From the NCBI GenBank assembly GCA_008015155.1, contig SSFA01000022.1, forward strand, positions 62,001-126,000: DNA of 64,000 bases. The letters run 5' to 3'. Positions within the stretch are counted from its first letter, which is position 1, and each line of letters begins with the position of its first letter. Shown here in pieces: positions 44,476-53,782 of the stretch. The notes under the pieces are model-generated. The model worked only from the letters and a program-made list of their open reading frames with translations, had not been told where the DNA came from and did not search any database. This stretch comes from Thiothrix sp. (lineage in GTDB: Bacteria; Pseudomonadota; Gammaproteobacteria; Thiotrichales; Thiotrichaceae). The position numbers were made by a program, and so were the translations under genes.

Positions 44476-45138
44476 TTAATCGCGTAATGGGTATTTCAAA
44501 GCATAGTCGGGTTTAGCAATGCCCTCGGGTAAATTAGCTGCGGGAATTGGTTCACCATAAACATGTTTTAATGGAATGACGCCTGCCCAATGTGGTAAGT
44601 CCAGATCATCTTTATCATCGTTTGGCCCACCGGTACGCACTTTACAGGCTGCTTCATTCAGTGGCATGCGAATCAATGAAGTTGCTTTTAATTCTGCCGG
44701 TAAATGCTCCCGATAATCGCCTTGTGAACCCGGAATCAGGGCTAGTGTGATTTGGTGGAGCAACTCGGCTTTTTCAGCACCTTCAATCGCCTCACCTTTG
44801 CCATGAACTACTGCTGAGCGGTAGTTGGCTGAGCAATTCATTCCAGAACGCGCCACTACAATCCCATCAATCAGCATGAAGGCGATGCAAGCTTCATAAC
44901 CCGCTGTAAGATGTTTGATAATGCGGGAAGTACGCGAACCATGCAGATAAATATGATCATCAATCCGGGCCACCATCATGGGTAGAGCAAAAGGTTGTCC
45001 ATCTACAGCAATAGAGACAGTGCCTACTAAAGCCTCATCAATAATTTGATATAAAGTAGCTGTTTCATAATCTGCTCGTTTAGCGGTTTGTTTAACTGTA
45101 GTGCGTGCACTGGGTGCCTGATCGCGTGTTCTTGACAT
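44476..45138 (-). CDS. Pyridoxamine 5'-phosphate oxidase-family flavoprotein
   Basis: From the ATG at 45138 it is 220 residues. It is a split-barrel FMN-binding protein with DHIYLHGSRTSRIIKHL (substrate/phosphate region) and RSGMNCSANYRSAVVHGKG. Such proteins bind FMN, F420 or heme; the exact reaction is unknown. A longer frame reaching 45237 overlaps the MocR gene start and is rejected. Divergent from the MocR regulator, with a perfect inverted repeat between, which suggests that this is its target. Confidence 0.8.
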   Translation of the reverse strand: MSRTRDQAPSARTTVKQTAKRADYETATLYQIIDEALVGTVSIAVDGQPFALPMMVARIDDHIYLHGSRTSRIIKHLTAGYEACIAFMLIDGIVVARSGMNCSANYRSAVVHGKGEAIEGAEKAELLHQITLALIPGSQGDYREHLPAELKATSLIRMPLNEAACKVRTGGPNDDKDDLDLPHWAGVIPLKHVYGEPIPAANLPEGIAKPDYALKYPLRD

Positions 45139-45178
45139 GTAGGGTTCCTCATTGAAAACTTTACTTAGCCTAGACTGT

Positions 45179-45226
45179 TTATGGTCTAATAAAAAGATCC
45201 ATAAAAAAGTTTTTGATAGACCATAA
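45179..45226. promoter_or_regulatory. Perfect 10-bp inverted repeat, probable MocR operator
   Basis: TTATGGTCTA at 45179-45188 and TAGACCATAA at 45217-45226, 28 bp apart, between the PNPOx-family gene (minus) and the MocR gene (plus). The right arm runs into the first base of the MocR start codon, so binding there would block its own transcription. A partial copy (GATCCATAA) lies in between. Operator role is inferred. Confidence 0.6.
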
Positions 45227-46668
45227 TGCCGCTGCAACTAACTAAATTAAAGCTTGATCGTGAGCTACCAGTCCCTTTAGCGCGCCAACTCTATGTGCAA
45301 ATGCATCAGCAAATTATGCAAGGACAGGTTGTTTACGCTGAGCGTTTACCAGCTAGCCGCGACTTAGCCAATACCTTAAACCTATCCCGAGGAGTGGTCG
45401 TCGACTGTTATGAAATGCTGCGCATTGATGGTTTGGTAGTCGGGCTTGGTAAAAGAGGTACTCAAGTATGCTATCAACAGGCAGCGCCTGTTTTAGCGAA
45501 AAGGCGTCGACGTGCCTTAGACTTATCAGCTCGTGGCAATAACATTGCACAAGCACGACACTATGAACAAGCCAGTCTTTTACGGTTGACGCCTGGGCTA
45601 CCAGACTTAAGTTTATTTCCACATCAACAATGGCTTAGTTTAAGCCGCGAGGCCTGGCAACAAACCCAAGGTATTTATCAGCGCGAAGGTGGCTTAAAAG
45701 AGCTGAAGCTCAGTTTGCGTAATTTTCTGGTGCAATACCGAGGTATTCAAATTGAGGATTTAAGTTGCTTGCTGATTACCACCTGTTCGCAGGGAGCTTT
45801 AAGCCTATTAGCCAATCTACTGACTGATGCCGGAGAATTAGCGGTGCTTGAGCAGCCGGGATGGACGGGTGCGGAAGGAGCTCTGCGTCAAGCGGGTCTG
45901 CACTTACACCACATTCCTCTCGATACAGAGGGCGCACTAGTGCCTCAAGGTATTCGGGCTAAACTGGCGGTATTAACGCCAAATGCACAATATCCAACAG
46001 GAGCAGTAATGAGTATGCAGCGGCGTGAAGCTTGGCTGCAGTATAGTCAAGCGCACGCGGTTTGGTTGATTGAAGATGATTATGCAGCTGAATACAGCTA
46101 TCAACAGCATCCAACCCCCTCTTTACTGACTCATCCTAATGCCGAGCAAGTTATTCATATCGGCACCATGAGTAAATTAATGCTTCCTGATTTACGTTTG
46201 GGTTGGATGGTAGTGCCTAAATGCATTGCAGCTTCAGTCTGTGCCTCTATCAATACGCTAGGTTTACAACCTGCTTATAGCCTGCAACAACAGCTTGCCT
46301 TATTTATCCACTATGGCTATTTAGGCGAGCATTTGGCTCGTACTCGCGCTATTTATAACGAGCGCCGCAGACTCTGTACTGAATATTTACAGCAGCATGG
46401 GGCAGATTTGCTTAACATCATTCCTTCAGTCAGTGGAATGAATTCCTTAGTGCAAATCAAGCACAGCATGGATTTCGCTAAGCTAAATACAGCCTTGAAG
46501 CTTGCAGGCTTTGGTTGCATGCTATATAAAATGCGCTGCCCGGACACTGACAAGCCGGATATTTACTTAGTCTTAGGACATGCTTTAGTCGGCGAATCCA
46601 GTTTAGAACTTACCTTAAGTCAATTATTAACCGTGTTGCGGCATTTGTCAGGCACACAAGCAACTTAA
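45226..46668 (+). CDS. MocR/PdxR-type GntR regulator with aminotransferase domain
   Basis: A 480-residue fusion. The N-terminal GntR winged helix (LARQLYVQMHQQIMQGQVV, then LPASRDLANTLNLSRGVVVD) is joined to a fold-type I aminotransferase domain. The PLP-binding Lys317 is in HIGTMSKLMLPDLRLGW, with ASP/Tyr partners in LIEDDYAAEYSY. MocR proteins sense PLP or a related amine. It diverges from a PNPOx-family gene, a context like PdxR-type control of vitamin B6 metabolism, but no pdxS/T or pdxK is next to it. Confidence 0.88.
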   Translation: MPLQLTKLKLDRELPVPLARQLYVQMHQQIMQGQVVYAERLPASRDLANTLNLSRGVVVDCYEMLRIDGLVVGLGKRGTQVCYQQAAPVLAKRRRRALDLSARGNNIAQARHYEQASLLRLTPGLPDLSLFPHQQWLSLSREAWQQTQGIYQREGGLKELKLSLRNFLVQYRGIQIEDLSCLLITTCSQGALSLLANLLTDAGELAVLEQPGWTGAEGALRQAGLHLHHIPLDTEGALVPQGIRAKLAVLTPNAQYPTGAVMSMQRREAWLQYSQAHAVWLIEDDYAAEYSYQQHPTPSLLTHPNAEQVIHIGTMSKLMLPDLRLGWMVVPKCIAASVCASINTLGLQPAYSLQQQLALFIHYGYLGEHLARTRAIYNERRRLCTEYLQQHGADLLNIIPSVSGMNSLVQIKHSMDFAKLNTALKLAGFGCMLYKMRCPDTDKPDIYLVLGHALVGESSLELTLSQLLTVLRHLSGTQAT

Positions 46669-46675
46669 CTTATCT

Positions 46676-47701
46676 ATGCATTGTTATCTTCATATTGGTA
46701 CTGAAAAGACGGGAACGACTTTAATTCAAGAGTTTTTGCATTTAAATGCGGAGCAGCTTGAGCGTGTAGGCTTGGTGTACCTTAGAAGTGCAGGGTATCC
46801 GAATAATAAGTGGTTAGCCTTAGCGGCCTTTGATGTGGATCGCAGAGATCGCTGGACTGTAGATAAAAAAGTTAATACTAACGAGGATATGCTTGATTTA
46901 CAGACTAGATTGGCGGCTGAGATACAGATGGAGTTAGCTAGCAAGCAGCCAAAGTCAGTGGTCTTTTCTTCAGAGCATTTTCAATCGCGCTTGACTAGGA
47001 TCAATGAAATAAAACGCTTGAAAGAGATCTTAATTAGTTTAGGTTTTAACAGCTTTTCAGTGATTGTTTATCTGAGAGATCCGCTTGAACTTGCAAGCTC
47101 TTTGTATTCAACAGCCATAAAAATGGGCAATACAGCAGCTCTTCGGCCTTCTTTGCCAACAGCGCCTAATTATAAAGACCTATGTGATCATCAAGCCACA
47201 ATTGAACGATTTAGCCAGGTTTTCACCGCTCAAGATAGCCAGTTAATAGTCCGGCTATTTGAGCGAACCGAACTCAAAAACCAATCGGTTCTTGATGATT
47301 TTTTGGCATTGCTAGGGCTCGACCAGCTGGATGGATTTGTTATGCCTAAGGCAGAAAATAAAAGCCTATCTAATTTAGGACTGGCTTTGTTAAGACGAGT
47401 CAATGCTCAGATTCCCAATCTCAATGAAAAAGATTCGATTCTCATGCGTGCCCAAGTGATCGCTAAGTTTGAGCGTTATTTTACTGAAGACCGCTATGTG
47501 ATGCCGCCTGAAGTGCATAAGGCGTATGAGCAAGCTTTTAAAGATTCTAACGAATGGGTGAGGGCAAGGTTTTTTAGTAGTAGAGCTAGCTTGTTTAAGC
47601 CCAATACTAGGCCTCAAGCTCACGTCGAATTACCGGATAGTCCATTGCTAGACAAAGTAGCTGATTTATTTTGTAGAGCTTGGCTCAGTGATCGCCAATA
47701 A
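46676..47701 (+). CDS. Sulfotransferase-like protein
   Basis: A 341-residue protein. The start CYLHIGTEKTGTTLIQEFL has the PAPS-binding loop (KTGTT) of sulfotransferases, and VIVYLRDPLELASSLYSTAI matches the 3'-phosphate motif with RDP and the following Ser. The acceptor is unknown; capsule or surface glycans are common. It begins 8 bp after the MocR gene, which suggests co-transcription with it. It has a divergent duplicate directly downstream. Confidence 0.75.
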   Translation: MHCYLHIGTEKTGTTLIQEFLHLNAEQLERVGLVYLRSAGYPNNKWLALAAFDVDRRDRWTVDKKVNTNEDMLDLQTRLAAEIQMELASKQPKSVVFSSEHFQSRLTRINEIKRLKEILISLGFNSFSVIVYLRDPLELASSLYSTAIKMGNTAALRPSLPTAPNYKDLCDHQATIERFSQVFTAQDSQLIVRLFERTELKNQSVLDDFLALLGLDQLDGFVMPKAENKSLSNLGLALLRRVNAQIPNLNEKDSILMRAQVIAKFERYFTEDRYVMPPEVHKAYEQAFKDSNEWVRARFFSSRASLFKPNTRPQAHVELPDSPLLDKVADLFCRAWLSDRQ

Positions 47702-47705
47702 ACCT

Positions 47706-48686
47706 ATGCAATGTTATATACATGTCGGCCTTGAAAGAACTGCCGTCACGCAGCTACAAAGCTTCTTAAGTTTAAATACTCAGCTGCTCAAGGTTAACAA
47801 GCTGGTTTATTTGAACGATTTCGCCAACGCCAAAGACTTTTTATTGCTAGCAGATAGCTCACAACGGCTAGGATTAATAAATACACTGAAGCAGTCGATT
47901 GCTCCGTTTAGTTATCAGAGTGGTGATCAGAGGTTTTTACTATCTTCTCCTTATCTACAGTCTGAAATTTTAGAGGTACATGAATTACACGTTTTGCAGG
48001 CAAGCCTCGCACAGATTGGATTCAGTCAGGTAAAAGTAATTATTTATTTGCGAGACCAAATCGGCTTAGCCTCAGCGCTTTTCTCACAATTAGTTAGACA
48101 AGGCGCAGGAATTTCAAGCCTTCCTTTTCCTGAGGATAGCAGCAGCTATGGCAAGTATTTTAAGCAGATCTGCGATCACCGTAGCACGCTAGAGCGTTTT
48201 GCTGCAGTCTTTGGTGAAGAAAATTTGATAGTCAGGTTATTTCATCCACAAATACTAAAAAATAAATCGGTTTTAGAGGATTTTTTGGATATTTTTTCGC
48301 TGGCTTGGTCTGAAGCGTTTGTGATTCCTAAAGCTGACACGAAAGCATTTGCTAAGCCTGGACCGGAGTTGTTAGGGCGAGTGAATCAAAAAATACCACC
48401 TAGCCCAAGCTTAGCTCGAGTTAAATTACGTGAATTGATAATGGAATCTTTCGAACAGCTCTTTACCGCTCAAGCTTATGAATTTAGTTCTGAATTGTTT
48501 CAAGCTTATCTCGCAGCCTATGCTGAACCCAATGAGTGGGTAAGAAAAAACTTCTTTCCTAAGCGATCTCAGCTCTTCCCGAGTCGAGCTATGCCTGAAA
48601 AAACCACTCGCGATCTCAGCGAGCAGGAATTAGACAATATAGCGAATATGTTAGCCGATCTTTGGCTAGAGCAAGAAAAGACCTGA
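47706..48686 (+). CDS. Divergent duplicate of the sulfotransferase-like gene
   Basis: From the ATG at 47706 (326 residues), the start CYIHVGLERTAVTQLQSFL aligns with CYLHIGTEKTGTTLIQEFL of the upstream gene. The PAPS loop has lost its lysine and the GTT (K-T-G-T-T becomes R-T-A-V-T). The 3'-phosphate motif is partly kept (YLRDQIGLASALFSQL). The C-termini also match (NEWVRKNFFPKRSQLFPS against NEWVRARFFSSRASLFKP). It is probably non-catalytic for sulfation, or has a changed donor. A start at 47688 is possible but lacks a homologous counterpart. Confidence 0.75.
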   Translation: MQCYIHVGLERTAVTQLQSFLSLNTQLLKVNKLVYLNDFANAKDFLLLADSSQRLGLINTLKQSIAPFSYQSGDQRFLLSSPYLQSEILEVHELHVLQASLAQIGFSQVKVIIYLRDQIGLASALFSQLVRQGAGISSLPFPEDSSSYGKYFKQICDHRSTLERFAAVFGEENLIVRLFHPQILKNKSVLEDFLDIFSLAWSEAFVIPKADTKAFAKPGPELLGRVNQKIPPSPSLARVKLRELIMESFEQLFTAQAYEFSSELFQAYLAAYAEPNEWVRKNFFPKRSQLFPSRAMPEKTTRDLSEQELDNIANMLADLWLEQEKT

Positions 48687-48704
48687 ACAAGCAGGTCTTT
48701 TATC
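48676..48704 (+). terminator. Rho-independent terminator after the sulfotransferase pair
   Basis: A 10-bp perfect stem AAAAGACCTG (48676-48685) and CAGGTCTTTT (48692-48701) with a 6-nt loop. It spans the stop codon of the upstream gene, followed by TATC, so the T run is inside the stem. It is placed between convergent genes. Confidence 0.75.
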
Positions 48705-48719
48705 AACAGTGTTTGAGTC

Positions 48720-49178
48720 TTAAAGAGCGTTAATCACGGCGACTACGAGTGCGAACATCCCCCAGACCATCAAGCCCATGACGATAAATAAAGCCGCAAT
48801 GACCCCTACCACCGCTATTGTACTGCGTTGCGTGGTATCTTTAGGGTTGAGCACATATTTACGCATTAAATCGACATTGCGCTGATTGGCTTTGAACATG
48901 AAGTCGAATAAATCACCCAGCACTGGAATGACACCAATCACGCTTTCCAACAAAATGTTTAGGGTCATACGCGCAAGTACCGCTTTGGGTACTTTCATCT
49001 TGACAGCTTGGTACAAAATATAAGTTGATAAACTACCTGCTGCCAAATCACCTATACCAGGAATCAAACCGAGAATACCATCTAAGCCGATTTTCCATGA
49101 AGTGCCGGGGATTTTAATGGAGTTATCTAGTAGCCAAGCTAGTTTATCCAGCTTTTTAATGACTGGGTCATTATTCAT
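48720..49178 (-). CDS. DUF4112 family membrane protein
   Basis: A 152-residue protein with conserved DGILGLIPGIGDLAAGSLST and VIGVIPVLGDLFDFMFKANQ segments, the DUF4112 hallmarks, and a C-terminal hydrophobic stretch of about 30 residues. Family function is unknown. It stands alone with its own upstream gap. Confidence 0.88.
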   Translation of the reverse strand: MNNDPVIKKLDKLAWLLDNSIKIPGTSWKIGLDGILGLIPGIGDLAAGSLSTYILYQAVKMKVPKAVLARMTLNILLESVIGVIPVLGDLFDFMFKANQRNVDLMRKYVLNPKDTTQRSTIAVVGVIAALFIVMGLMVWGMFALVVAVINAL

Positions 49179-49268
49179 GCAGACTTCCTTCTAAATCAGT
49201 GTTTATTGTGAGCGAAGATAAGGCTATTTGTGCAGAAAAAAAGACGTGAGTCTAATTTTAGTACAGTT

Positions 49269-50504
49269 TTAATTCCATAGTGGGTCAGCTAAGGCTTGGT
49301 CAAGCAGTTCAATCCAATGGACAACGGGTATTGTTGCTGCAGTCGCCAAATGCATTTGACAACCAATATTAGCACTGGCAATCACCTGTGGCTGAGGGTC
49401 TTGTAAATGAGATAACTTGTTTGCTAATAATTGCTGTGCAAGCTTAGGCTGCAAAAGAGAATAAGTGCCTGCTGAGCCACAGCATAAATGTGCATTAGCA
49501 ACGGGCGTGAGCTCAAAGCCCGCTTTCTGTAAAATGCTTTCAATAAGCCCTGCTAGCCTCAGTCCATGTTGCAGGGTACAAGGGCTATGAAAAGCGACTT
49601 TTTTCAGATGTGCTGGAATATGCGTAGTACCTAATTCAGTTTCAGCAATAATTTCACTCAAGTCTTTTGCTAAAGCAGAAACGCGTTCAGCTTTAGCCGC
49701 ATAATCTGCATCCTGTTTCAGTAGTTGTGCATAGTCTTTTATCATGACGCCACAGCCACTTGCGCTAAACAGAATAGCTTCTGCGCCCGCTTCAATTAAT
49801 GGCCACCAGGCATCAATATTGCGCCGCATAAAGGCTAAGGCTTCATCAGGTGCAGCTAAATGCTGGCTGACGGCTCCACAGCAGCCAGCCTGTGCTACCC
49901 TGACTAATTCAATCCCAAGCTTTTCTAAAACCCGAGCAGCGGCGGCATTAGTCGAAGGGGTCACTACACTTTGCACGCAGCCATCAAAAGCAATCACTTT
50001 ACGCTGCTGCGGTTTCGGCGACCAGTGATAACGCTTCCCCTGTTGTGGAGGCAGCTTTTGCGCCAAACTAATGGGTAAGGCAGGTTTTACTAAATAAGCT
50101 ACAGCTAGCAGTGAGCGAAAGCGTTGAGGGTAGGGGAGAATACTGCGTAAAGCTTTACGCTGAACTCGTTCTAGCCAAGGCCGCTCGGTTTGCGCCTCGA
50201 TTAGTTCCCGACCAATATCTACCAAACGACCATAACGCACACCTGAAGGACAAGTGGTTTCGCAAGAACGGCAAGTTAAGCAGCGATCTAAATGGGTGCG
50301 AATAGTCGGAGTCGCTTGCTCGCCTTCAAGTATTAGTTTGATTTGATAAATTCGCCCACGCGGCCCATCTAATTCGTCACCCAAGAGCTGATAAGTGGGG
50401 CAAGTAGCGGTGCAAAAACCACAATGAACACAAGCGCGCAAAATGGCTTCGGCTTCTTGACCTTGTTTAGTCTGTTGATAAGCTGGGCTTAACTTAGTTT
50501 GCAT
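49269..50504 (-). CDS. glcF: Glycolate oxidase iron-sulfur subunit GlcF
   Basis: A 411-residue protein with two [4Fe-4S] motifs (Cys25, 28, 31, 35 in CVHCGFCTATCP; Cys75, 78, 81, 85 in CLTCRSCETTCP) and two CCG-type domains (AGCCGAVSQH and LCCGSAGTYS). It takes electrons from the GlcD/GlcE flavoproteins to the membrane chain. It is third of glcDEF, starting 12 bp after glcE. Confidence 0.95.
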   Translation of the reverse strand: MQTKLSPAYQQTKQGQEAEAILRACVHCGFCTATCPTYQLLGDELDGPRGRIYQIKLILEGEQATPTIRTHLDRCLTCRSCETTCPSGVRYGRLVDIGRELIEAQTERPWLERVQRKALRSILPYPQRFRSLLAVAYLVKPALPISLAQKLPPQQGKRYHWSPKPQQRKVIAFDGCVQSVVTPSTNAAAARVLEKLGIELVRVAQAGCCGAVSQHLAAPDEALAFMRRNIDAWWPLIEAGAEAILFSASGCGVMIKDYAQLLKQDADYAAKAERVSALAKDLSEIIAETELGTTHIPAHLKKVAFHSPCTLQHGLRLAGLIESILQKAGFELTPVANAHLCCGSAGTYSLLQPKLAQQLLANKLSHLQDPQPQVIASANIGCQMHLATAATIPVVHWIELLDQALADPLWN

Positions 50505-50516
50505 GCGTCATTCTCT

Positions 50517-51602
50517 TTATAGCCCGTTATATAAGCGATTTGGATTTAAAATGCCTTTAGGATCGAAGGCTTGCTTGAGCTTGCGATGATAACGTAAAAG
50601 TTCAGGGCTTAAAGGCTGGAAGCTGTTGGTAGTAGTCTGAGTTTGTCTGGTAGAAGGTCTAAATAAACTGGCATGCCCACCAACTTGACTGACTGCTTCA
50701 CGAATGATCGACGGGTCAAGATCGCTCACCAACCAACACAGTGCGCCACCCCAATCATAGATAGTCTCCCCCTCTAATGCCAAAACCCCAGTATCAGCTG
50801 GCACAGATAAACGCCATAAGGCTTGCTCAGTTTGGAAAAAACGGAGCTGCTGCTCGCGCAAACTCAGCCAAAAACTCTCAGGTTCCAGCAAGGCTTCCCC
50901 GCCGATTAGGGTGGCTGCTTGTTTAACCGAACCCGCACTCCCACTTAAACGTAGATAAGCTTGTCCATTGACATAAGCACAAGCAGTCAGTGGCAAGGGT
51001 AGGCGTGCGTAGGCATTCGCTTGTTGCAACAGTTCCTTGGCTGTTAAGGCTTTGACTAAAGTCAGTTCAGTCTCAGGCTTGGGTAAGACGCGCAAAGAAA
51101 TTTCTAAGAGCACACCCAGAGTCCCTAAAGCACCAGCCATTAAACGCGAAACATCATAGCCCGCGACATTTTTCATCACTTGGCCACCAAATTGGAGGAT
51201 TTCCCCTTTGCCATTGAGTAGTTTACAGCCTAAGACAAAATCGCGTGCTGCCCCTAAATAGGGGCGAGCTGAGCCAGAAAAATTACAAGCAATAGTACCG
51301 CCGAGCGTTGCAGTGGCAGCGAAATGTGGTGGTTCAAAGGCTAAACACTGCTTCTCAGCCGTTAGGCTTGCTTCGATGTCACTTAAGCGCGTCCCTGCAC
51401 GTGCAGTAATGACTAGTTCACTCGGCTCATAATTTAAAATCCCGCTATGCTCGGCAAGGAATAAAGTTTCACCTTGAATAGAGTTAAGATGATTGCCATA
51501 CCAAGTTTTGCTATTACCGCCTTGGATAGTTAAAGCGTTACCTTGTGAGTAGGCGGCTAACACTTGTGCTTGTAAGGCTAAGCTCCGGTCTTGCCCAGTC
51601 AT
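50517..51602 (-). CDS. glcE: Glycolate oxidase FAD-binding subunit GlcE
   Basis: A 361-residue FAD_binding_4 protein, shorter than GlcD. It has LTIQGGNSKTWYGN and ATLGGTIACNFSGSARPYLG, the FAD pyrophosphate loops, and GGQVMKNVAGYDVSRLMAG. It is part of the three-subunit oxidase that makes glyoxylate from glycolate. It overlaps glcD by a single base. Confidence 0.94.
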   Translation of the reverse strand: MTGQDRSLALQAQVLAAYSQGNALTIQGGNSKTWYGNHLNSIQGETLFLAEHSGILNYEPSELVITARAGTRLSDIEASLTAEKQCLAFEPPHFAATATLGGTIACNFSGSARPYLGAARDFVLGCKLLNGKGEILQFGGQVMKNVAGYDVSRLMAGALGTLGVLLEISLRVLPKPETELTLVKALTAKELLQQANAYARLPLPLTACAYVNGQAYLRLSGSAGSVKQAATLIGGEALLEPESFWLSLREQQLRFFQTEQALWRLSVPADTGVLALEGETIYDWGGALCWLVSDLDPSIIREAVSQVGGHASLFRPSTRQTQTTTNSFQPLSPELLRYHRKLKQAFDPKGILNPNRLYNGL

Positions 51603-53077
51603 TAAAAACGCTCCAATTCGGCATGAGGTAATTGTCCTTGATGCACATGCATGGCACCAAACTCAGCACAGCGCTGCAAAGTGGGTATGGCTTTACCCGG
51701 ATTGAGTAAACCTTCGGGATCAAAGGCTGCTTTCACTGCATGAAATTGACTTAGCTCTAAACTATTAAATTGCGCACACATCTGATTGATCTTTTCCATC
51801 CCCACCCCATGTTCGCCGGTGATCGTGCCGCCGACAGTTACACAGAGTTCTAAAATCTTGCCACCAAAGGCTTCAGCACGTTCAAGTTCTCCCGGCTGAT
51901 TGGCATCAAAGAGAATCAAAGGATGCAAATTGCCATCACCAGCATGGAAAACATTAGCAACGGCTAAGCCAAATTCTTTAGAGAACTCATTAATTGACTG
52001 TAAAACCTGAGGTAAATGTTTGCGGGGAATAGTGCCATCCATACAGTAATAATCGGGCGAAAGGCGTCCAACGGCGGGGAATGCTGACTTACGGCCTTTC
52101 CAAAAAATAGCAGCTTCTTGAGCATCTTTAGCCGTTCGCACTTCTGTTGCGTCACTACTGACCAAAATATCGTGTACGCGCATCAGCTGCTCAGAAACTT
52201 CAGCATTGGTGCCATCCAATTCACAGAGCAAAATCGCCGCCGCCTCAGTGGGATAGCCTGCATGGGCAAAAGCTTCGGCAGCTTGAATTGCAGGGCCATC
52301 CATCATTTCTAAGCCTGCTGGGATAATGCCTGCGGAAATAATTGCGCCAACTGCTGCACCCGCCTTAATCACATCATCAAATGCTGCGAGTAATACTTGT
52401 ACGCGTTCAGGCTTGGGCAGTAACTTAACCGTGACTTCGACGATTATTCCAAGCATCCCTTCTGAGCCAGTCATTAAGGCTAAAAAATCATAACCGGGGG
52501 AGTCGAGGCTGTGACTACCTATTGTGAGCAGCTCACCTTCAATCGTGACGAGTTTAATTTGCAGAATATTGTGAACCGTTAAGCCGTATTTTAAGCAATG
52601 TACGCCACCAGAGTTTTCCGCCACATTCCCGCCAATCGTGCAAGCGATTTGTGAAGAAGGGTCAGGGGCATAGTAAAGCCCTAAATGATCGACTGCTTGA
52701 GTAATCGCCAAATTGCGTACACCGGGTTGCACCGTTGCGGTACGCCGTTCTGGGTTAATATCGAGAATCTTAGTGAATTTAGCTAAGCTTAGCAGTATAC
52801 CTTGCTCATGGGGTAAAGCACCCCCTGATAAACCGGTCCCTGCTCCACGTGCGACAACAGGTACTTTTTGCGCATGACAGATTTTTAGAATTGACTGCAC
52901 CTGCTCAATGGTGTCCGGCAATACCACTATTAAAGGTAACTTGCGATAAGCGCTCAAACCATCGCATTCATAAGGTTTAAGCTCTTCAGGCTTAGTTAGG
53001 ATTAAGGGCTGTGGGCGGATAGCTTGTAAAGCCCTAATCAATAGATTGCGATCAGGCTGGAAACTTAAGCTAGACAT
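51602..53077 (-). CDS. glcD: Glycolate oxidase catalytic subunit GlcD
   Basis: A 491-residue FAD-linked oxidase. The FAD loop VVARGAGTGLSGGALPHEQG and ACTIGGNVAENSGGVHCLKYG, and the C-terminal substrate part NVFHAGDGNLHPLILFD and GGTITGEHGVGMEK, are all present. First gene of glcDEF. No glcC regulator or glcB malate synthase is adjacent. The 134 bp upstream contains the 11-bp hairpin that lies after the next gene. Confidence 0.95.
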   Translation of the reverse strand: MSSLSFQPDRNLLIRALQAIRPQPLILTKPEELKPYECDGLSAYRKLPLIVVLPDTIEQVQSILKICHAQKVPVVARGAGTGLSGGALPHEQGILLSLAKFTKILDINPERRTATVQPGVRNLAITQAVDHLGLYYAPDPSSQIACTIGGNVAENSGGVHCLKYGLTVHNILQIKLVTIEGELLTIGSHSLDSPGYDFLALMTGSEGMLGIIVEVTVKLLPKPERVQVLLAAFDDVIKAGAAVGAIISAGIIPAGLEMMDGPAIQAAEAFAHAGYPTEAAAILLCELDGTNAEVSEQLMRVHDILVSSDATEVRTAKDAQEAAIFWKGRKSAFPAVGRLSPDYYCMDGTIPRKHLPQVLQSINEFSKEFGLAVANVFHAGDGNLHPLILFDANQPGELERAEAFGGKILELCVTVGGTITGEHGVGMEKINQMCAQFNSLELSQFHAVKAAFDPEGLLNPGKAIPTLQRCAEFGAMHVHQGQLPHAELERF

Positions 53078-53181
53078 AAAACTCGCTGCTGGAGAGGATC
53101 AGTGTGTTTACTTTAGCGTGTATTCAGAGTGAGGCAAAGCGATCAGGCAATCATTATCCATTCAGGCTAAGGATTGCCCGT

Positions 53182-53210
53182 ATCTAGCTTGAGAGTAGGT
53201 CAAGCTAGAT
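53182..53210. terminator. Hairpin at the end of the coiled-coil gene cluster
   Basis: An 11-bp perfect stem ATCTAGCTTGA (53182-53192) and TCAAGCTAGAT (53200-53210) with a 7-nt loop, directly after the stop of the minus-strand gene that ends at 53212. The T run (TTTT) is on the plus-strand side, so for the minus strand it is a stem without a good tail. It probably terminates or protects the island transcript. Confidence 0.55.
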
Positions 53211-53211
53211 T

Positions 53212-53769
53212 TTAATGAAGCGTAGGAGTAAAAGCGGGTTCATCCGGTGGATAAGTATCTATCATCGGTTCTATGATGGCTTGGGTTTTTTCTAAGGATA
53301 AATTTTCACTAGCTAATTCCTCAGGCTGTATAGACAAACCTAAAGCCTCAGCAACCGCTTTTAACTTGAGACGGACTCGCTTTTCTTGCTCATATTCTTT
53401 TAATAATTGCTCTAGTTCAGCAATGTATTGTAGACGCTTGCGTAAAAGAGTCACATTTTTACCTAATGTCTCGCTAATCGCTAAGGCTTGTTCGGTCTGG
53501 TTGTTTTTTACATGTGTACTAATCGTATCAATAGAATCTTTTAACAAAGAGCAGTCGTCCTCGCTGACAGTAGTTCTACTTCGGGTCAGATTTTCTTGGT
53601 CACCCGCATGTAGACTAAAAGTATCACGACCTAATTCAAGGCTCGTAATCTGAATCTCATTGCGTAAGCTAGAACTAGCCGCTTTGCCCTTTTCGATATT
53701 TTCCTTATTAGCTAGAGAGTCTTTAATTAGTTGTTCAATAGCTAGTTGAATAGTCTGTGTGTTAGCCAT
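53212..53769 (-). CDS. Unrecognised coiled-coil protein (island protein 1)
   Basis: A 185-residue charged protein, not recognised. Residues about 77-130 form a strong coiled-coil-like region (SIDTISTHVKNNQTEQALAI, then LLRKRLQYIAELEQLLKEYE). This region shares a pattern with the next two genes: a start helix, a short polar loop, an A-x-x-x-x-x-x-L helix, then YIAELEQ. It ends with a Pro-rich tail YPPDEPAF. No signal peptide or membrane span. Starts 13 bp after the neighbouring gene, so it is co-transcribed. Confidence 0.7.
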   Translation of the reverse strand: MANTQTIQLAIEQLIKDSLANKENIEKGKAASSSLRNEIQITSLELGRDTFSLHAGDQENLTRSRTTVSEDDCSLLKDSIDTISTHVKNNQTEQALAISETLGKNVTLLRKRLQYIAELEQLLKEYEQEKRVRLKLKAVAEALGLSIQPEELASENLSLEKTQAIIEPMIDTYPPDEPAFTPTLH

Positions 53770-53782
53770 AAGATTTCCTTCG

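Noticed and set aside
45139..45237. Longer start for the PNPOx-family gene at 45237
   Set aside because: It would overlap the MocR start and the inverted repeat, and the added residues do not look like this family.
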